Shown here one piece after another: positions 50,452-58,595 of a stretch of 64,000 bases of DNA (position 1 is its first letter; each line of letters opens with the position of its first letter). A model generated the notes under the pieces. The model had not been told where the DNA came from and did not search any database. It was given only the letters and a program-made list of their open reading frames with translations. Origin of the DNA: Arthrobacter sp. zg-Y1110 (GTDB lineage Bacteria; Actinomycetota; Actinomycetes; Actinomycetales; Micrococcaceae); NCBI RefSeq assembly GCF_025244865.1, contig NZ_CP104272.1:868001-932000 (forward strand). Reading direction: 5' to 3'. A program made the translations under genes and the position numbers.

Positions 50452-51425
50452 CAGGCCAGGAAGATCGCCGCGCGGAAAGCGTGCGGGTTGCAGCCATCGA
50501 CTGCGGCACCAACTCCATCCGCCTCCTCATCGCGGACATCAGCCGGGACAACGGCGGCGCAGCCCAGCTCACCGACGTCGTACGCCTGATGCGGGTGAAC
50601 CGGCTGGGACAGGGAGTGGACGCCACCGGACGGCTGGCCCCGGAAGCGCTGGAACGCACCTTTGCCGCGGCTGATGAGTATGCCGCCCTGATCCGTGAGC
50701 ATGGTGCCTCCCGTATCCGGTTCGTGGCCACCTCCGCCAGCCGTGACGCCGAGAACCGGCAGGAATTCGTAGACGGAATCCGCGAACGCCTTGGCGTTGA
50801 ACCCGAAGTGATCAGCGGAGACGAGGAAGCGGCGCTTTCCTTCGCCGGCGCGGCAAGCGTCTTCGCCGACGGCAACGGTGCGAAGACACTCGTGGTGGAC
50901 CTGGGCGGCGGCAGTACCGAGTTCGTCCTCGGTGACGGCTCCGGCGTCCTGGCGGCGAAGAGCACCGACATGGGCTGCGTCCGCTTTACCGAACGGTACC
51001 TCCCGTCGGATCCGCCCACCGAAGCCGAAATCGCGTCCGCGCGCACCGAAATCCTGGACATGATTGCTTCCGCACTGGTCACCGTGCCGCTGGCCGAGGC
51101 CGATCGGCTGGTAGGGGTAGCCGGGACGATCACCACTGTTACTGCCGCGGCCTTGGACCTGGCGGAGTACTCTCCGGAGGCCATCCACGGGACCGAGCTG
51201 AGCCGGGAGCGGATTGACGAAACGGCCGACTTCCTGCTGCGGCAGGACCGTGCCGGGCGCGCAGCATTGCCGTACATGCATCCGGGCCGCGTGGACGTAA
51301 TCGGGGCCGGAGCGCTGATCTGGCGCACCATCGTGGACCGCATCGACGAACTGACCGACGGCCGCGTGGCCACGGCATTCGCCAGCGAGCACGACATCCT
51401 TGACGGCATTGCGCTGAGCGCGTGA
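50448..51425 (+). CDS. ppx: Exopolyphosphatase / guanosine pentaphosphate phosphatase family
   Basis: A 325-residue Ppx/GppA protein that degrades polyphosphate or pppGpp. Sugar-kinase-like ATPase fold motifs are AAIDCGTNSIRLLIAD, FVATSASRDAENR, ISGDEEAALSFAGAA and LVVDLGGGSTEFVLG. The C-terminal domain of longer enzymes is absent, as in the mycobacterial Ppx1 type. GTG 50448 overlaps the DUF501 stop by 4 bases. Confidence 0.9.
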   Translation: MTGQEDRRAESVRVAAIDCGTNSIRLLIADISRDNGGAAQLTDVVRLMRVNRLGQGVDATGRLAPEALERTFAAADEYAALIREHGASRIRFVATSASRDAENRQEFVDGIRERLGVEPEVISGDEEAALSFAGAASVFADGNGAKTLVVDLGGGSTEFVLGDGSGVLAAKSTDMGCVRFTERYLPSDPPTEAEIASARTEILDMIASALVTVPLAEADRLVGVAGTITTVTAAALDLAEYSPEAIHGTELSRERIDETADFLLRQDRAGRAALPYMHPGRVDVIGAGALIWRTIVDRIDELTDGRVATAFASEHDILDGIALSA

Positions 51426-52837
51426 GGGCAACGGGAACCGCCCCCGGCCGCCGCCGGGGAGGCGCAGCACGCCTTAGGGCCGCTGCCGCAGCGCTCTGCG
51501 CAGCAGTGGCGCTGCCGCTTCTGGCACCTGCTCCGGCGCAGGCCGATGAATGGCGGGACAAACAGTATTGGCTTACCGACTACGGTGTGACCGAGGCCTG
51601 GAAGACCACCAAGGGCGCAGGCGTGAAGGTGGCCGTCATTGATACCGGCGTCGACGCAACTCACCCCGACCTTGCCGGTGCCGTCACCGGAGGGTTCGAT
51701 GCATCAGGCGCGGGCGACCCGCAGGGCGCCAAGGGCCTGGGCACCACACCCGAGCACGGAACGCTGGTGGCGACCCTTCTGGCGGGCCGGGGGCACGAGA
51801 AACCCGAGGAGGACAAGGAAGCCGGCGAAGGGGACAAGAAGGAGGGCGAGGACAAGGAGAAGGACAAGCCGGCCGAGCGCCCCGACGGCATTATCGGCGT
51901 TGCCCCGGAGGCGGAGATCCTCGCCGTTTCCACCTGGATCGGCGGAACGAATCCCGGCGGAGTTCCGATTGACACGCAGATCCCTGCCGCCGTCCGCTGG
52001 GCCGTGGACAACGGCGCCAAGGTCATCAACATGTCCCTCGGCAGTTCCTCGACCGCCTGGCCCGAGAGCTGGGATGACGCGTTCCTCTACGCCGAACAGA
52101 ATGACGTGGTGATTGTCGCAGCCGCCGGCAACCGCGGCGGCGGGATGGTCCAGGTGGGAGCGCCTGCCACCATTCCGGGCGTACTCACCGTCGCCGGGCT
52201 GAACCGGCAGGGCGAGGCGAGCTTCGATTCATCCTCCGAAGGCATCAGCATCGGGGTAGCCGCTCCGGCCGAAGACCTGATCGGGGGGATGCCCGGGAAC
52301 ACATCCCGGTATGCGAAATGGGAAGGCACCTCCGGGGCGGCGCCGCTGGTTTCCGGCGTCGCTGCACTGATCCGCGCTGCACACCCGGAAATGAGCGCGG
52401 CAGATGTGATCAACCGGATTGTCAGCACCGCGCGGGACGCCGGGGACCCCGGTACGGACACTATCTACGGTTACGGGATCCTGGACGCCAATGCCGCAGT
52501 GAACGCCGATGTTCCCCCGGTCACCAGCAACCCGCTGGGAACCATTGCCGAGTGGATCCGTGTGCACCGGCGGGTGGCGGAAGAGCCACCCGGCGCCGCG
52601 GACATTCCCGCCCCCACGGTCCCGGACCTGCCGGAGCCCGCTGTCCCGGTTGCGCAGGAGCCGGCGGCCGCGAACGGCACCCTTCCCGCCGTCGTCGTAC
52701 TCGGATTCGGCGGGCTCCTGGTGGCCCTGCTGGTGGCCGGCACGGTGCATGTGACCCACGTCCGACGCCGCGGAAAGACAGCCGGCGGGACCCGGAACAC
52801 CGAAGCGGGCTCCCTGGACGAGGCCGGGATCCGATAG
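51422..52837 (+). CDS. Mycosin-like S8 serine protease, membrane anchored
   Basis: A 471-residue subtilisin-type protease, exported and anchored. The signal peptide spans about residues 1-42 (an AQADEW cleavage region), and the catalytic residues are Asp74 (VIDTGVD), His112 (EHGTLVATLLAG) and Ser304 (GTSGAAP). A highly charged Glu/Lys/Asp stretch (about residues 126-154) is inserted after the histidine. A Pro-rich stalk and C-terminal helix (420-443) are of the MycP type. No ESX genes are near. GTG 51422 overlaps ppx by 4 bases. Confidence 0.88.
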   Translation: MRATGTAPGRRRGGAARLRAAAAALCAAVALPLLAPAPAQADEWRDKQYWLTDYGVTEAWKTTKGAGVKVAVIDTGVDATHPDLAGAVTGGFDASGAGDPQGAKGLGTTPEHGTLVATLLAGRGHEKPEEDKEAGEGDKKEGEDKEKDKPAERPDGIIGVAPEAEILAVSTWIGGTNPGGVPIDTQIPAAVRWAVDNGAKVINMSLGSSSTAWPESWDDAFLYAEQNDVVIVAAAGNRGGGMVQVGAPATIPGVLTVAGLNRQGEASFDSSSEGISIGVAAPAEDLIGGMPGNTSRYAKWEGTSGAAPLVSGVAALIRAAHPEMSAADVINRIVSTARDAGDPGTDTIYGYGILDANAAVNADVPPVTSNPLGTIAEWIRVHRRVAEEPPGAADIPAPTVPDLPEPAVPVAQEPAAANGTLPAVVVLGFGGLLVALLVAGTVHVTHVRRRGKTAGGTRNTEAGSLDEAGIR

Positions 52838-52869
52838 CGAAAAGCCCTGTTCCCGGTTTGTCAAATGGT

Positions 52870-52887
52870 TCGTGAAGACTTTCACAA
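52870..52887. promoter_or_regulatory. Rex operator upstream of ndh
   Basis: TCGTGAAGACTTTCACAA matches the Rex consensus TTGTGAANNNNTTCACAA at 13 of 14 defined positions. It overlaps the -35 region of the leaderless -10 at 52895, where binding would block RNA polymerase when NADH is low. Confidence 0.78.
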
Positions 52888-52894
52888 ACTCAGG

Positions 52895-52900
52895 TAGGAT
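52895..52900 (+). promoter_or_regulatory. -10 element TAGGAT of ndh
   Basis: TAGGAT ends 6 bases before ATG 52907; no ribosome binding site, so translation is probably leaderless. Confidence 0.55.
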
Positions 52901-52906
52901 TAGGGC

Positions 52907-54292
52907 ATGGCATCGAACAAGCAGTTTTCTGATCGTCCCCGCGTTCTGGTGGTCGGCGGTGGTTACGTCGGTCTGTACGTGGCCAAAGACCTCCAGAAGA
53001 AGGTAAAGGAACAGGGAGGGATTGTTACGGTAGTGGATCCGCTGCCGTACATGACCTACCAGCCTTTCCTTCCCGAGGTTGCCGCAGGCACCATTGAAGC
53101 CCGCGACGCCGTTGTGTCCCACCGCATGCACCTGAAGAACACCGAGCTGATCAACGGCAAGGTGACTTCCATCAACCACGCCGCCCGCACCGCGACCATT
53201 GAGCCGGGCGACGGCAGCGAGCCGTTCGACCTGCCCTACCAGGACGTCGTCCTGGCCGCCGGTTCGATCACCCGCACCTTCCCGATTCCGGGCCTCGCCG
53301 AGGCCGGCATCGGCATGAAGAGCATTGAAGAAGCCATGGCCACCCGCAACCACGTGCTCGAGCGCATTGAAACTGCCTCGCTCATGCCCGCGGGCCCGGA
53401 GCGCGAACGCGCCCTGACCTTCGTCGTCGTCGGCGGCGGCTTTGCCGGCATCGAAACCCTGACCGAGCTCGAAGACATGGCCCGCGACGCGGTCCGTATC
53501 AACGACCGGCTTCGCCGCGAAGACCTCCGCTTCGTCCTGATCGAGGCCATGGGCCGGGTTATGCCCGAGGTCAAGCCGGACCAGGCCGAGTGGGTCGTCT
53601 CCAGCATGCGTGAGCGGGGCATCGAGGTCCTGCTGAACACGTCGCTGGCGTCCGCAGAAGGCGGCGTCCTCAAGCTGATCAACATGGCGGACAAGTCCCC
53701 GGCGGGCGAGTTCGGTGCTGACACGCTGATCTGGACTGCCGGTGTGCAGGCCAACCCGATGGTGCGCGCCACCGACTTCCCGATCGACGAGCGCGGCCGT
53801 GTCCGCGCCAACGCCGAACTGCGCATCACCGGCGACGACGGCCCCATCGACGGCGCCTGGGCTGCCGGCGACGTCTCCGCGGTTCCGGATCTTTCCGGCG
53901 GCGGTGTAGGCGGCTTCTGCGTCCCGAACGCGCAGCACGCCGTCCGGCAGGCAAAGCTGCTGGCCAAGAACATCATGGCTGCCCGCTACGGCGTCGGCAC
54001 CGTGGAAGAGTACAACCACAAGAGCCTTGGCGCTGTGGCCGGTCTCGGCCAGTACAAGGGTGTCGCCAACATCATGGGCTTCGGCCTGAAGGGCTTCCCG
54101 GCCTGGCTGGCACACCGCGGCTACCACGGCCTGGCCATGCCGATGTTCGAGCGCAAGTTCCGCGTCATCTCGGGCTGGCTGCTGAACGTGAGCTACGGCC
54201 GCGACCTGACGTCGCTGCGCAACCTGGAAGACCCGCGCCGCGGCTTCGAGGAAGCAGCAACGCCGGCTAAGAAGCCGGCCGTGAAGGCCTAG
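52907..54292 (+). CDS. ndh: Type II NADH dehydrogenase (NDH-2)
   Basis: A 461-residue single-subunit NADH:menaquinone reductase on the inner face of the membrane; it does not pump protons. Two nucleotide-binding motifs are VVGGGYVGLYVAKDL (FAD, about residues 14-28) and VVVGGGFAGIETLTEL (NADH, about 173). PYMTYQPFLPEVAAGTIEA and GAVAGLGQYKGVANIMGFGLKGFPAWLAHRGYH (C-terminal membrane-contact part) are typical. Leaderless ATG 52907. A Rex site in the promoter indicates redox control. Confidence 0.92.
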   Translation: MASNKQFSDRPRVLVVGGGYVGLYVAKDLQKKVKEQGGIVTVVDPLPYMTYQPFLPEVAAGTIEARDAVVSHRMHLKNTELINGKVTSINHAARTATIEPGDGSEPFDLPYQDVVLAAGSITRTFPIPGLAEAGIGMKSIEEAMATRNHVLERIETASLMPAGPERERALTFVVVGGGFAGIETLTELEDMARDAVRINDRLRREDLRFVLIEAMGRVMPEVKPDQAEWVVSSMRERGIEVLLNTSLASAEGGVLKLINMADKSPAGEFGADTLIWTAGVQANPMVRATDFPIDERGRVRANAELRITGDDGPIDGAWAAGDVSAVPDLSGGGVGGFCVPNAQHAVRQAKLLAKNIMAARYGVGTVEEYNHKSLGAVAGLGQYKGVANIMGFGLKGFPAWLAHRGYHGLAMPMFERKFRVISGWLLNVSYGRDLTSLRNLEDPRRGFEEAATPAKKPAVKA

Positions 54293-54315
54293 TCTTCCGC
54301 ATTCGTTCGTAGACG

Positions 54316-54351
54316 ACGACGGCGGCCCTCCAGCAGGAGGGCCGCCGTTGT
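54316..54351 (+). terminator. Terminator of ndh
   Basis: ACGACGGCGGCCCTCC (54316-54331) pairs with GGAGGGCCGCCGTTGT (54336-54351) with G-U pairs; 4-base loop AGCA, T-rich end. Confidence 0.8.
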
Positions 54352-54403
54352 TGTGTTTCCTGCCGTCCACGCGTTTCCAGTAGGCTTGGAAGGCAATTGC
54401 AGA

Positions 54404-54477
54404 GCCCCAGTAGCCCAATTGGCAGAGGCAACCGACTTAAAATCGGTGTGTTGTCGGTTCGAGTCCGACCTGGGGTA
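54404..54477 (+). tRNA. tRNA-Leu (anticodon UAA) with a short variable region
   Basis: A 74-base cloverleaf. The acceptor is GCCCCAG (54404-54410) with CTGGGGT (54470-54476), its first pair a G-U. The D stem is gcc/ggc (54413-54415, 54427-54429). The anticodon stem is ACCGA (54431-54435) with TCGGT (54443-54447) and loop CTTAAAA, giving UAA at 54438-54440. The variable region is only 5 bases (GTGTT, 54448-54452). The T arm is GTCGG/CCGAC with TTCGAGT. A73 agrees with leucine. CCA is not encoded. Leucine tRNAs normally have a long variable arm. Confidence 0.75.
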
Positions 54478-54491
54478 CCCCCTCCGTCAGG

Positions 54492-55049
54492 CTAGTCGCG
54501 TGAGCGGTTGCGATGGCGCAGCAGCAGTCCGCCGGCGAGCAGCCCGAGGATGACGACGGCCGCGATCGCCGGGAGCGCCAGATCCGAGGCGGTACGTTCC
54601 TCCTCTACCGCGTCCGTGGCGGACGGCGAAGGGCTGGCTGTCCGGCTGGAACTCGGTGACGGTGTGCCGACGGAAGAGTTCCCTCCGGCTCCGCCGCCGG
54701 TTGTTCCACCGGTACTGCCGGTGGAAGCCGGAGACGGCGGCACGGTGGACGGTGTGGCTTCCGGTGTGGGCTCCGCGGGCGCGGAGGGACCGGCCGGAAC
54801 GGGGACCGCGGGAACCGCTTCCGAATAGTTGCCGGTCGACGGATCGTAGTGGCTTTCGCCCGGATTGTAGGACGGCACCGGCACTGCGGGGCTGTAGGTG
54901 CTGACGACGCAGGTCTCGACCCCGTCGACGACGGCGGGAAGGTAGCCCGGCGCGCACTCCAGGGCCTGTGCCGGAGAAGCAGGCCCCATCAGGAGCAGGG
55001 CAGCGATCGGAAGTGCGGAAGCGGCAGTGGACAGGCGCGGAATGTGCAT
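54492..55049 (-). CDS. Secreted, membrane-anchored Pro/Ser/Thr-rich protein
   Basis: A 185-residue exported protein with a signal peptide (cleavage near AQALE). A short domain with two cysteines follows (ECAPGYLPAVVDGVETCVVS). The middle is a long Pro/Ser/Thr/Gly-rich stalk. A C-terminal helix follows (LALPAIAAVVILGLLAGGLLL) with the basic tail RHRNRSRD. The layout suggests a wall-spanning surface protein; I see no LPXTG motif. ATG 55049 follows GGGGGA. Function unknown. Confidence 0.7.
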   Translation of the reverse strand: MHIPRLSTAASALPIAALLLMGPASPAQALECAPGYLPAVVDGVETCVVSTYSPAVPVPSYNPGESHYDPSTGNYSEAVPAVPVPAGPSAPAEPTPEATPSTVPPSPASTGSTGGTTGGGAGGNSSVGTPSPSSSRTASPSPSATDAVEEERTASDLALPAIAAVVILGLLAGGLLLRHRNRSRD

Positions 55050-55129
55050 TGTTTCCCCCAAGATAACGGTTCTACGGCCATCGTATAGGGCTAACGCGCA
55101 CTTCCCGGCAAGGGGAACAATGTTGGAAT

Positions 55130-55154
55130 GTGACGAGCGTTACAAGGCTGTAAC
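55130..55154. promoter_or_regulatory. GlnR-type nitrogen box before the binding-protein gene
   Basis: GTTAC (55139-55143), six bases, GTAAC (55150-55154) matches the GlnR pattern gTnAc-n6-GnAAc. A further GTGAC lies at 55130-55134, 4 bases before GTTAC. GTTACA-AGGC-TGTAAC is a perfect dyad at 55139-55154. Confidence 0.45.
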
Positions 55155-55260
55155 CCCAGCCTCTTATATTCGACACAATGATCTACTAGCTTTTCTTCTA
55201 ATCAGGAACACCTGGTATTTGCGTCAAAGGCACCCGCCTTTCGATCGGGGAGAAACTTTT

Positions 55261-56652
55261 ATGACTGCACTACGCACTGCCAGTGGTCTTGGCATGGGCA
55301 CGGGATACGCCCGCACCGCCAAGATCGCCGCCCTTGGGCTGGGCCTCGCAATGTTCGCCAGCGGCTGCAGCGGCGGCAGCGGGGAATCGTCCGCTGAAGA
55401 AACGTCCGCAGAGTCGGAAACCGCGGCTGCTTCGGGCCTGTCCTGCCCGGAAAGCCAAGGGGGAACGGGGGAAGACCCGGGTGCCAAGGGTGATCCTGCG
55501 GCAGTGCCCGCCTCCACGGGCACCACGGACGTACCGCTGAAGATCGGCACGCTGCTGCCCACCACCGGTTCGCTTGCCTACCTCGGCCCGCCGGAAATCG
55601 CCGGCACCAACCTGGCAGTTGAGGAAATCAACGCGGTTGGCGGTGTCCTGGGGCAGCCGATCGAGATCACCCACCGCGACTCCGGTGACACCACCACCGA
55701 CATTGCCACGCAGTCGGTGAACGATCTGCTCAGCCAGGACGTCAGCGCCATTGTCGGCGCGGCATCCTCGGGTGTGTCCAAGACGGTGATCGGCAACATC
55801 ACCGGCGCCGGAGTCATCCAGTTCTCGCCGGCGAATACCTCACCGGACTTCACCACCTGGGATGACAACGGACTGTACTGGCGTACCGCACCCTCCGACG
55901 TGATGCAGGGCCGTACGCTCGGCAACTACATCATGACCTGCGGCGCGCAGACCGTGGGCATGATCGTACTGAACGATGCCTACGGCACCGGCCTGCAGGG
56001 CAACATTAAAGACTCGGTGGAAGCAGCCGGCGGCCAGGTTGTTGTCGAGGAGATGTTCAACGAGGGCGACTCGCAGTTCAGCAGCCAGGTCGACTCGGTG
56101 GTGGCGGCAAAGCCGGACGCCATTGTGGTTATCAGCTTCGACCAGTCCAAGAGCATCGTGCCGTTGCTGTCGGCCAAGGGCGTTGACCCAGGCCAGCTGT
56201 TCTTCGTGGACGGCAACGCATCGGATTACAGCAAGGACTTCGAACCCGGAACCCTTGAAGGCGCCCAGGGCACCCGCCCCGGATCGTTCCCCTCCGAGGA
56301 CTTCCTGGCCTCGCTGCTCGCCGTTGACCCGGCCCTGACGGACCTGACCTACGCCGGCGAAAGCTACGACGCGGTTACCTTGCTCGCCCTCGCAGCCGAG
56401 GCGGCAGGCAGCACGGACAGCAAGGCAATGGCCGCCGAGCTTGAGGGGCTGTCCAAGGACGGTGAAAAGTGCTTCGACTTCGCAGGATGCGTCACGATCC
56501 TGCGCGACGGCGGTGACATCGACTATGACGGCTACTCCGGCCCGGTTTCCTTCGACGAGAACGGTGACCCGACCGAAGCCTTTATCGGTATCTACCAGTA
56601 CGACGCCGACAACAAGCCGCAGCCGAGCCGCTCCGAAGCGGGCCAGCTGTAG
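55261..56652 (+). CDS. Branched-chain amino acid/urea-type ABC substrate-binding lipoprotein
   Basis: A 463-residue periplasmic-type binding lipoprotein. The lipobox FASGC is at about residue 36, followed by a Ser/Glu-rich linker. The Leu/Ile/Val-binding (PBP I) fold shows VPLKIGTLLPTTGSLAYLGPPEIAGTNLAVEEINAVGGVLGQPIEI, VGAASSGVSKTVIGNITGAGVIQFSPANTSP and VVISFDQSKSIVPLLSAKGV. ATG 55261 follows GGGGAG (55247-55252). Its permeases and ATPases lie in a separate convergent unit on the other side of a shared terminator. Confidence 0.9.
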   Translation: MTALRTASGLGMGTGYARTAKIAALGLGLAMFASGCSGGSGESSAEETSAESETAAASGLSCPESQGGTGEDPGAKGDPAAVPASTGTTDVPLKIGTLLPTTGSLAYLGPPEIAGTNLAVEEINAVGGVLGQPIEITHRDSGDTTTDIATQSVNDLLSQDVSAIVGAASSGVSKTVIGNITGAGVIQFSPANTSPDFTTWDDNGLYWRTAPSDVMQGRTLGNYIMTCGAQTVGMIVLNDAYGTGLQGNIKDSVEAAGGQVVVEEMFNEGDSQFSSQVDSVVAAKPDAIVVISFDQSKSIVPLLSAKGVDPGQLFFVDGNASDYSKDFEPGTLEGAQGTRPGSFPSEDFLASLLAVDPALTDLTYAGESYDAVTLLALAAEAAGSTDSKAMAAELEGLSKDGEKCFDFAGCVTILRDGGDIDYDGYSGPVSFDENGDPTEAFIGIYQYDADNKPQPSRSEAGQL

Positions 56653-56667
56653 CTGAAGCAAAACACC

Positions 56668-56709
56668 AAAGAAGAAGCCCCCGCCGGTTCCGGCGGGGGC
56701 TTCTTCTTT
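56668..56709. terminator. Bidirectional terminator between the two halves of the liv-type transporter
   Basis: A perfect 20-bp stem, arms 56668-56687 and 56690-56709, the arms ending in AAAGAAGAAG and CTTCTTCTTT. This gives a U tract on both strands. Confidence 0.92.
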
Positions 56710-56769
56710 GCGCCTGGCTGTCCTTTGACGGCGCCTTCCGCAGCCGCGGAGGGTTCCGGCGGGCCGGGG

Positions 56770-57516
56770 CTAGGCGGTGTCGGCCAAGGTGCCCAGGTAG
56801 AGCTGGATGACCTTTGGATCCTGCATCAGCTCACGCCCGGTTCCGGTGTAGGCGTCCCGGCCCTGGTCCAGCACGTATGCGCGGTCGCAGATCTGCAGGC
56901 AGCGGCGGGCATTCTGCTCCACCATGATCACGGAGACCCCCGCCCGGTTGATCTCATGCACTCGAAGGAACGCTTCGTCCTGCTTGACGGGGGACAGCCC
57001 GGCAGACGGTTCGTCCAGCAGCAGGACAGCGGGATCCATCATCAGGGCCCGGCCCATGGCGACCATCTGGCGCTCTCCGCCGGAGAGCGATCCGGCCCGC
57101 TGGGCGCGGCGCTTGCCCAGCTCCGGAAAAATCCCGGAGACAAAATCAAAGCGTTCCCGAAACGTCTTGGGCGCCTGGAAGACCCCCATCTGCAGGTTCT
57201 CCTCGATGGTCAGTGAGGGGAAAACGTTGTTGTTCTGGGGGACAAACCCCACACCCCGGCTGACCAGTTTGTTGGCCTTGAGCCCGGTGAGGTCCTGGCC
57301 GCGGACCACCACTGTCCCGGAATGCACCTTGACCAAACCGAACATTGCCTTGAGCAGGGTGGACTTGCCGGCCCCGTTGGGTCCGATGATCCCGATCAGT
57401 TCCCCGCGCCGGGCCTCGATGCTGCAGCCGTTGAGGATGTTTACCCCCGGCAGATATCCCGCCACGAGGTCGGTCACCTTGACGACGGAATCACCGTCGA
57501 ATGCCTTGGCGCTCAT
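56770..57516 (-). CDS. livF: LivF-type ABC ATP-binding protein
   Basis: A 248-residue ATPase: Walker [16 protein letters not shown], signature LSGGERQMVAMGRAL, Walker B VLLLDEPSAGLSP, with the family's VPQNNNVFPSLTIEENLQMG Q-loop region. ATG 57516 overlaps the livG stop by 4 bases. Last gene of the minus-strand unit. Confidence 0.92.
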   Translation of the reverse strand: MSAKAFDGDSVVKVTDLVAGYLPGVNILNGCSIEARRGELIGIIGPNGAGKSTLLKAMFGLVKVHSGTVVVRGQDLTGLKANKLVSRGVGFVPQNNNVFPSLTIEENLQMGVFQAPKTFRERFDFVSGIFPELGKRRAQRAGSLSGGERQMVAMGRALMMDPAVLLLDEPSAGLSPVKQDEAFLRVHEINRAGVSVIMVEQNARRCLQICDRAYVLDQGRDAYTGTGRELMQDPKVIQLYLGTLADTA

Positions 57517-58595
57517 GCCTGGTCCTTCCGTTCGTCCTGCCGCAGGGCTGATGCTCCAGCGGGTCCGCTGCTGCGTTCGGTTCCTACCGATGACTCGGCG
57601 TCGTGCTCCAGTTCCGCCTCCAGCTTTTCAAAGCCTTCGGAATCGGCGAGGTCGACGTCGTGGTGAGCGCCCAGGTAGGCGTCGATCACGGCCTGGTCCT
57701 TCATCACCTCGGCCGGCGGTCCTTCGGCCACCACCTTGCCCTCAGCCATAACGATCACCCAGTCGGCAATGTGTCGGACCATGTGCATGTCATGTTCCAC
57801 GAACAGGACGGTCATGCCCTCGGCCTTCAGGTTCTTGATGTGGTCCAGCAGGGATTGGGTCAATGCCGGGTTCACTCCGGCCATGGGTTCATCCAGCATC
57901 ACCAGTTTGGGACGGACCATCAGGGCCCGGGCCATTTCCAGCAGTTTGCGCTGTCCCCCGGAGAGGGAAGCAGCATAGTCGGTCCGCTTGGTGTCGAGCT
58001 TGAACTTGGCCAGGAGCACATCGGCCTGCTCGGTGATTTCCGTTTCCCGGCTGCGCCACAGCGGGGGCAGCAAAGCGCGCCAGAGGGATTCTCCGGGCTG
58101 CGACGACGCGCCCAGGCGCATGTTCTCCAGGACTGTCAGCTTGCCCATGACCTTGGTCAGCTGGAAGGTGCGGACCATGCCCAGCCGGGCCACCTTGTAG
58201 GCCGAAACCCCGGCAAGGTCCTTGCCCTCGAACTGCCAGCTGCCTGACTGGGGAGTGTCAAAGCCGGTCAGCAGGTTGAACAGGGTGGTTTTCCCGGCTC
58301 CGTTGGGACCGATCAGTGCCGTGATCTTGTGCCGCGGAATTTCCACATGCTCCACGTCAACGGCATTGATGCCGCCATAGGTCCGGGTGACGTTTTCCGC
58401 CACCAGGATCGGATCCCGCTTGGCACATCCCGGGCCGATCTCACCTTGTGCGATGGGGCGGGTGTCGGTCATGTATCCGGCTTCCCCGGTTGCCGGAGCA
58501 TCCGGGCCGGCCAAGGGGGTCTCCACTGCCGGGGTTGCTGCGTGCGCTCCTGCGGTGCGGGCTTTCGCCCGGGGTTCGTCTGCCTGATGGCTCAT
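57513..58595 (-). CDS. livG: LivG-type ABC ATP-binding protein with charged termini
   Basis: A 360-residue ATPase, about 100 longer than usual. The core has Walker A GPNGAGKTTLFNLL, LSGGQRKLLEMARAL and MLDEPMAGVNP. The first ~60 residues (Ala/Pro-rich) and the last ~60 (Glu/Asp-rich) lie outside the fold. An internal ATG at 58472 (MTDTRP) could be the true start. It overlaps livM and livF by 4 bases each. Confidence 0.88.
   Translation of the reverse strand: MSHQADEPRAKARTAGAHAATPAVETPLAGPDAPATGEAGYMTDTRPIAQGEIGPGCAKRDPILVAENVTRTYGGINAVDVEHVEIPRHKITALIGPNGAGKTTLFNLLTGFDTPQSGSWQFEGKDLAGVSAYKVARLGMVRTFQLTKVMGKLTVLENMRLGASSQPGESLWRALLPPLWRSRETEITEQADVLLAKFKLDTKRTDYAASLSGGQRKLLEMARALMVRPKLVMLDEPMAGVNPALTQSLLDHIKNLKAEGMTVLFVEHDMHMVRHIADWVIVMAEGKVVAEGPPAEVMKDQAVIDAYLGAHHDVDLADSEGFEKLEAELEHDAESSVGTERSSGPAGASALRQDERKDQA

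Noticed and set aside
51422..52837. Type VII secretion locus because of the mycosin-like protease.
   Set aside because: No WXG100, EccB, EccC or EccD-like protein is present in the window.
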